A stretch of 10,046 bases of DNA from an uncultured Armatimonadota bacterium. GTDB taxonomy: Bacteria; Armatimonadota; UBA5829; DTJY01. Both the position numbers and the translations under genes were made by a program. This document shows positions 6,211 through 10,046 of the stretch, in pieces. A model generated the notes under the pieces. The model saw only the letters and a program-made list of their open reading frames with translations, searched no databases and had not been told where the DNA came from. Each line of letters opens with the position of its first letter. Position 1 is the first letter of the stretch. The stretch spans positions 1 to 10,046 of the forward strand of contig CALNCU010000307.1 in assembly GCA_937875395.1 (NCBI GenBank), given 5' to 3'.

Positions 6211-6217
6211 GCTGAAT

Positions 6218-6814
6218 TTACCGGCCTAAAATGGGTATGCCCACGCTCATGAGCATGCGGGAGAGCTTGTATACCGGAAGCCCCACAACGTTAAAATAAT
6301 CCCCTGCTATCCCCTCCACAAGCACGCTGCCCCTTTCCTGGATTCCATAGGCGCCGGCCTTATCCATAGGCTCCCCGGTGGCCACATACGCATCTATAAG
6401 CGGCTCCGGCAGGTATCCAAAGATTACCTCTGTAGATACATAGTCCTTAAGATGCATAATTGCCTCCCCCGCCTTTAAGACCAGCACGGAGAGTCCTGTG
6501 TAAACAAAATGAGAGCGGCCGGAGAGGAGCATAAGCATCCTTTTGGCATCAGATTCATCCTGCGGCTTGCCAAGAATGCCGTCATCCACCGCCACAATTG
6601 TATCTGCGCCTATTATAACACCATCGGAGAGGAGGCGGCTTACATCCAACGCCTTCCCGGAAGCCGTTGCCATAACGTGCTCTTCCGGCGGGCATTCCCC
6701 CACGCTTGATTCATCAAAAGAGCTTGGGATAACCTTAAAATCCAGGCCTATAAGATGAAGAAGTTCCTGCCTTCTGGGAGAGGCGGATGCAAGTATTATT
6801 TGGCGGGAATCCAT
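6218..6814 (-). CDS. maf: Maf-family nucleoside triphosphate pyrophosphatase
   Basis: Maf/YhdE/YceF-type house-cleaning pyrophosphatase that hydrolyses non-canonical or surplus nucleoside triphosphates to monophosphates. From ATG at 6814 the protein has 198 residues, normal for Maf. Motifs are SASPRR at 10-15, DES at 34-36, GADTIV with the catalytic-type D71 at 69-74, LSGRSHFVYTG at 97-107, YGIQ with Q159 at 156-159 and VVGLP at 176-180. YGIQ suggests the YhdE-like dTTP/UTP subgroup, though that is only inference. An ATG at 6829 would add five residues and overlap the AMMECR1 gene by 11 bases. The shorter start is preferred because GGAG sits 9 bases upstream and the N-terminus matches the family. 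It lies 4 bases after the AMMECR1 stop codon. Confidence 0.94.
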   Translation of the reverse strand: MDSRQIILASASPRRQELLHLIGLDFKVIPSSFDESSVGECPPEEHVMATASGKALDVSRLLSDGVIIGADTIVAVDDGILGKPQDESDAKRMLMLLSGRSHFVYTGLSVLVLKAGEAIMHLKDYVSTEVIFGYLPEPLIDAYVATGEPMDKAGAYGIQERGSVLVEGIAGDYFNVVGLPVYKLSRMLMSVGIPILGR

Positions 6815-6818
6815 GGGG

Positions 6819-7334
6819 CTATTCTCCATGTCTTGTTACCTTGAATTTATATATTATCACCGGTTCGTTGCTGCTTATCCCGGCTTTTCTTATGGCGATG
6901 GAGAGCTGTTCTTGAACGGTATCTACACCATCAAGATTAGGGAGGAGCACGCCGCGTTTGCGCCCGCTCTCTACAATTACGCCGTATACCTTTGGGTCCA
7001 GCTCATCCAGGCTTGCGGCAAGTTCCGGCGCCTCAAGCACATCAACGGAGTACTCCAGCTCTTCCAACTCCTCCGCCCTGACCGGGTAGAAACGGGGGTC
7101 TTCCACAGCCGCACTTACGGCGTTCTGCATAACCTCATGCAACAGGGTGTCCCTGGCGGGTTCTATGGTGCCTATGCAGCCTCTCAGTTCGCCGCGCTTC
7201 TTCAGGCATACAAAGGCCCCTGCCCGCCTGTTTAGTTCCGGCGGCACGGGCAAGGGTACGGGCAGATGCTTTCCGCTGCGCACGTACTCTTCAACAGCCC
7301 GCTTTGCCACGTCTGCAAGAGAATAATCGGCCAT
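6819..7334 (-). CDS. AMMECR1-domain protein (AmmeMemoRadiSam protein A-like)
   Basis: 171 residues, essentially one AMMECR1 domain. The family signature LRGCIGT is at 50-56, with the exposed C53. Other typical stretches are the preceding AFVCLKKRGE, AVEDPRFYPV at 76-85, ELEYSVDVL, and KRGVLLPNLDG near 126-136. The biochemical function of AMMECR1 is not settled. In many prokaryotes it goes with a Memo-like protein and a radical SAM protein (the AmmeMemoRadiSam set), sometimes fused. Neither partner is visible here. The ATG at 7334 has GGAGGG 8 bases upstream, lies 4 bases after the plsY stop, and is followed directly by maf, so it is embedded in the housekeeping operon. Family assignment is firm; role unknown. 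Confidence 0.9.
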   Translation of the reverse strand: MADYSLADVAKRAVEEYVRSGKHLPVPLPVPPELNRRAGAFVCLKKRGELRGCIGTIEPARDTLLHEVMQNAVSAAVEDPRFYPVRAEELEELEYSVDVLEAPELAASLDELDPKVYGVIVESGRKRGVLLPNLDGVDTVQEQLSIAIRKAGISSNEPVIIYKFKVTRHGE

Positions 7335-7338
7335 AGTC

Positions 7339-7947
7339 TCAGCCCTCCGATTTATTTGCTTTTTCTCCCCACCTGGCTTCCTTACCCTGCAGAAGCCTTA
7401 TTATATTGGAACGATGTTTTATAATTATAAGGGCCGATATAAGGGTTATAAATCCGGAATAGATGGGGTTCATCCCTGACACCCAGCACATGGACGCCAC
7501 CGCCGCCACTGCAAGTATGGATGCAAGCGAGACATACCGGAACAGGAATACCAGCACCGCCCACACGCCAAAACCTATTGCCCCAATAGCCGGGTTCAGC
7601 CCAAAGACCACGCCAAGTCCTGTGGCAACGCCCTTTCCTCCCCTGAATTTGAGGAATATGGAGAACGTGTGCCCCATTACGGCGGCTACTCCGCATGCAA
7701 TTACAAGCAGAGGAAGACCTTCAAAGAGGTCTTTGGCAATAAATACCGGAATAAAGCCCTTTAATACGTCCAGGATAAATACCGCGCCGCCCGGGCCCGG
7801 GCCAAGGGTTCTAAGCACATTTGTGGCGCCTATATTGCCGCTTCCCGTCTTTCTAATATCAATTCCGCAGATGACCTTTCCAATTATAAGGCCGAATGGT
7901 ATGCTTCCAAGCAGATAACCTGCACAAAGCAGAAACGCAATTTTCAT
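7339..7947 (-). CDS. plsY: Acyl-phosphate glycerol-3-phosphate acyltransferase PlsY
   Basis: Integral membrane enzyme that moves the acyl chain from acyl-phosphate (made by PlsX) to glycerol-3-phosphate, giving lysophosphatidate, the first step of membrane phospholipid synthesis. Length is 202 residues, as usual, with about five hydrophobic segments (near 3-23, 53-71, 79-95, 110-135 and 138-176). The conserved loops are present: GSIPFG at 14-19 and GSGNIGATNV at 35-44; GHTFSIFLKFRGGKGVATG at 92-110 (acyl-phosphate/phosphate loop); and the C-terminal HRSNI at 178-182. The ATG at 7947 has AAGGAG 7 bases upstream. It follows der by 48 bases; I saw no convincing promoter or terminator in that gap. 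Confidence 0.97.
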   Translation of the reverse strand: MKIAFLLCAGYLLGSIPFGLIIGKVICGIDIRKTGSGNIGATNVLRTLGPGPGGAVFILDVLKGFIPVFIAKDLFEGLPLLVIACGVAAVMGHTFSIFLKFRGGKGVATGLGVVFGLNPAIGAIGFGVWAVLVFLFRYVSLASILAVAAVASMCWVSGMNPIYSGFITLISALIIIKHRSNIIRLLQGKEARWGEKANKSEG

Positions 7948-7995
7948 AAAAGATCTCCTTATTCATGAGGATGAGTCAATGAGATGACTTGCTGT

Positions 7996-9342
7996 CTATC
8001 CTTTTTTAAAGAACATTCCCCGTTCCTTACTCTCCGCCTTTCTGGCAAAGATGCGGATAGGGGTTCCTTCGTACGGGTATATCTTTCTAATCTGGTTTTC
8101 AAGATAACGTTTGTAAGAAAAGTGCAGCATGGCGGGATCGTTTGTAAAAAGGACCACCGTTGGAGGCTTAACCACGGGCATAGTGGCGTAATACACCTTA
8201 AACGGCCTCCCCTTCTGCGAAAGAGGACGGCTGTCTACTGCATCTCTAATTATGCGGTTTATCTCTCCCGTGGGGAGGCGCATGGCATGGCTCTGTGCGG
8301 CAAGTATGGCCGAATCAAGAATCTCCTTTGTGCCCTTCCCCTGCTTGGCGGAGGCAAAGACAATGGGCGCATAGGACAGGAAGGATGTCTCGCCCCTGAT
8401 CTTCCTGGTGAACTCGTGCATGGTGGTGCCGGTGCCTTTCATAAGATCCCACTTGTTAGCCACCATAACAAGTGCCTTGCCTGCCTCATGAGCATACCCG
8501 CCCACCCGCTTGTCGCCTTCCACCAATCCATCCGATGCATCCGTTATAAGGAGCACCACGTCTGCGCGGTCTATGGCTTTTACGGCGCGGAGCACGGAAT
8601 AATACTCCACGGACTGCTGAACCTTGCCTGCGCGCCTTATTCCGGCCGTGTCTATAAGCACAACCTTCTGGCCGTCATGCTCAAATACGGTGTCTACTGC
8701 ATCCCTTGTAGTGCCGGGGATGTTGCTTACTATGGATCTCTCTTCCCGGACAATGGCGTTAAGGGTGGATGATTTGCCCACGTTAGGGCGGCCGATAATG
8801 GCAATTTTTATGGCATCCTCTTCTCCGGGAGGAACCTCTTCCTGCGGCGGAAGGCACTCTACTATACGGTCTAAAAGCTCGGCCACGCCGTAGCCCTGCA
8901 CGGACGATATGGGGTATATCTCTCCAAATCCCAGGGAGTAGAACTCTACTGCATCCCGTTCCTGCCGCTGGTTTTCCACCTTATTTACGGCAAGTATGAC
9001 GGGCTTGTTTGTGCGCCGCAAAACATCTGCCACGTCTATATCTGCGGGGTTTACGCCCTCTGTAACATCTACTATAAGGAGTATAACATCCGCCTCATCC
9101 ATGGCAAGTTCTGCCTGCGATGCAATCTGTACCGCCAAAGGGTCTTTATCATTTATAACTATCCCGCCGGTATCTATAAGAGAGAACTCCCTGTCCAGCC
9201 ATTCGCCTGCAGCATAGAGCCTGTCTCTTGTTATGCCGGGGGTGTCTTCAACAATTGCTATGCGTTTTCCAACCAACCTGTTAAAGAGCGTGGATTTTCC
9301 AACATTGGGCCTGCCTACTATGGCCACTACCGGATTAGCCAT
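7996..9342 (-). CDS. der: Ribosome assembly GTPase Der (EngA)
   Basis: Tandem-domain GTPase needed for maturation of the 50S ribosomal subunit. Length is 448 residues. The first G domain has GRPNVGKS at 10-17, DTPGITRD at 33-40, DTGG at 57-60 and G4 NKVE at 120-123. A short acidic linker (about 165-178) leads to the second G domain, with GRPNVGKS at 184-191, IPGTTRD at 208-214, DTAG at 231-234 and NKWD at 296-299. The KH-like C-terminal domain covers about 352-448, including GRPFKVYYATM and a basic tail. The first G4 has Glu in place of the usual Asp of NKxD. The second is standard. ATG at 9342 has AAAGGAG 7 bases upstream, and the gene starts 12 bases after the DUF512 gene. Confidence 0.98.
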   Translation of the reverse strand: MANPVVAIVGRPNVGKSTLFNRLVGKRIAIVEDTPGITRDRLYAAGEWLDREFSLIDTGGIVINDKDPLAVQIASQAELAMDEADVILLIVDVTEGVNPADIDVADVLRRTNKPVILAVNKVENQRQERDAVEFYSLGFGEIYPISSVQGYGVAELLDRIVECLPPQEEVPPGEEDAIKIAIIGRPNVGKSSTLNAIVREERSIVSNIPGTTRDAVDTVFEHDGQKVVLIDTAGIRRAGKVQQSVEYYSVLRAVKAIDRADVVLLITDASDGLVEGDKRVGGYAHEAGKALVMVANKWDLMKGTGTTMHEFTRKIRGETSFLSYAPIVFASAKQGKGTKEILDSAILAAQSHAMRLPTGEINRIIRDAVDSRPLSQKGRPFKVYYATMPVVKPPTVVLFTNDPAMLHFSYKRYLENQIRKIYPYEGTPIRIFARKAESKERGMFFKKG

Positions 9343-9354
9343 GATTTTACTCCT

Positions 9355-10046
9355 TTAAGCTCGGATATCCCGCAGGCATCTGAGCATTCCTGCAGGTGAT
9401 GATGGGACTACCACCACTCTGCACCGTACGCGCCCGGATACATCTTCCGGGGTTGCATCATCTAAGAATTTACCCTCACAAAGCACTACGTCCGGCAGTA
9501 CCGCCACGTGATTGGACGGTTGATTTTTAAGCGATTCTACTATGTCTGCGCCGGTTAACAGGCCTGTTACTGTTACAGTTTCTCCAAAAAACCTGTTTTT
9601 AATTACACACGTTTCTGCAACTACGCCCGGCAGAAGAGAGAGCATTTCTGCAAGACGCCCTATCAGCGGCGCAGCAAGCTCTCCCGTAACAAGGTGGTAC
9701 CATCCCGGCGGTACACTAAATTTGCCTATCCTGCGTTTAAGGCGCGCCAGTTCATCAAGGAAGAGCCTTGAGGCGCCCACACCGTCCGCAAGCTGCGGGA
9801 AACCCTCATAGGCGGCGCGCACCGGAAAGCGCTGTCCGGCCAGCAGGTAAAATTCGTCAGACGGAAAGACCAGCCGGGTGCCAAGATTTTTCAGGAACTC
9901 CCGCTGCCATTTATGGCAGGAGGCAAGAACAACTTTTGCCTCATCTGCATTAAAAGGTTTGAGCGGCTTAAGGTTGTCCCTGTAGCGGGTAAGCCCCACC
10001 GGAACAACCGCTATTGACGCCACGGACGGGTATAGAGAAGACAGGT
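9355..10046 (-). CDS. DUF512-domain protein, C-terminal part (5' end beyond the window)
   Basis: The last 229 codons of a gene that continues past the right edge. The frame is open to the edge. A GTG at 10023 is an internal valine, because the preceding in-frame codons give LYPS, which continues the conserved strand into VASIAVVPVGLTRYR. Other family-like stretches are FPSDEFYLLAG, the YEGFPQLADGVGASR loop and the C-terminal VTVTGLLTGADI segment. DUF512 proteins of clostridia and cyanobacteria usually carry an N-terminal PDZ-like and a radical-SAM-like iron-sulphur part; that part would be outside this window, and the function is unknown. It lies 12 bases upstream of der and probably shares its transcript. 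Recognition is by the VPVGLTRYR and SDEFYLLAG signatures. Confidence 0.87.
   Translation of the reverse strand, partial: LSSLYPSVASIAVVPVGLTRYRDNLKPLKPFNADEAKVVLASCHKWQREFLKNLGTRLVFPSDEFYLLAGQRFPVRAAYEGFPQLADGVGASRLFLDELARLKRRIGKFSVPPGWYHLVTGELAAPLIGRLAEMLSLLPGVVAETCVIKNRFFGETVTVTGLLTGADIVESLKNQPSNHVAVLPDVVLCEGKFLDDATPEDVSGRVRCRVVVVPSSPAGMLRCLRDIRA

Noticed and set aside
7948..7995. Promoter in the der-plsY gap (TTGACT on the minus strand)
   Set aside because: A -35-like TTGACT is present, but at 17 or 18 bases downstream there is no acceptable -10.
7984..8772. A 262-codon plus-strand open frame opposite der
   Set aside because: Antisense to the conserved second G domain and KH-like domain of Der; no recognisable domain and no ribosome binding site.
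1..10046. Mobile element, CRISPR array, defence or biosynthetic island
   Set aside because: No transposase, integrase, repeat array, toxin or restriction gene was found; all genes are core or conserved families with even composition.

Overview
The window is a dense bacterial chromosomal segment with twelve protein genes (two cut by the window edges). No RNA gene, mobile element, CRISPR array or phage gene was seen. Eleven genes lie on the minus strand and one, a predicted lipoprotein, on the plus strand. Every reading frame looks intact. Composition is moderately GC-rich and even throughout. TTG starts occur, and strong GGAGG-type ribosome binding sites are common.

Left block (positions 1-4190, minus strand): miaA - hfq - dapF - dapL - hflX, read from right to left. 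A good sigma-70-type promoter (TTGCCA, 18 bases, TATACT) sits just before miaA. The miaA-hfq-hflX order is the one known from the Escherichia coli mutL-miaA-hfq-hflX-hflK-hflC superoperon. Here the last two steps of meso-diaminopimelate synthesis (DapL, then DapF) sit between hfq and hflX. Hairpins occur at two junctions: one before dapL that looks like an intrinsic terminator, and one before hflX without a good T tract.

Middle (4191-5058): a divergent promoter region followed by one plus-strand gene for a lipoprotein with a DUF2993/LmeA-like lipid-binding domain. It converges on the right block with only 11 bases between the stop codons.

Right block (5059-10046, minus strand): DUF512 protein (partial) - der - plsY - AMMECR1-domain gene - maf - THUMP-like methyltransferase, read from right to left. 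Spacing is tight (4-48 bases), consistent with one transcript. These genes cover ribosome assembly (Der), membrane phospholipid synthesis (PlsY), nucleotide housecleaning (Maf), a putative RNA or other methyltransferase, and two poorly understood conserved families (DUF512, AMMECR1).

Organism: DapL in place of the succinylase route, a DUF512 gene beside der, a DUF2993 protein, and an Hfq with an E. coli-like rim and tail suggest a Clostridia-related, Synergistetes-like, Nitrospirota-like or other deep-branching, probably anaerobic bacterium. I cannot place it more firmly from sequence alone. I see no defence, secretion or biosynthetic island. The points of interest are gene order, intercistronic RNA structures and the poorly characterised families.
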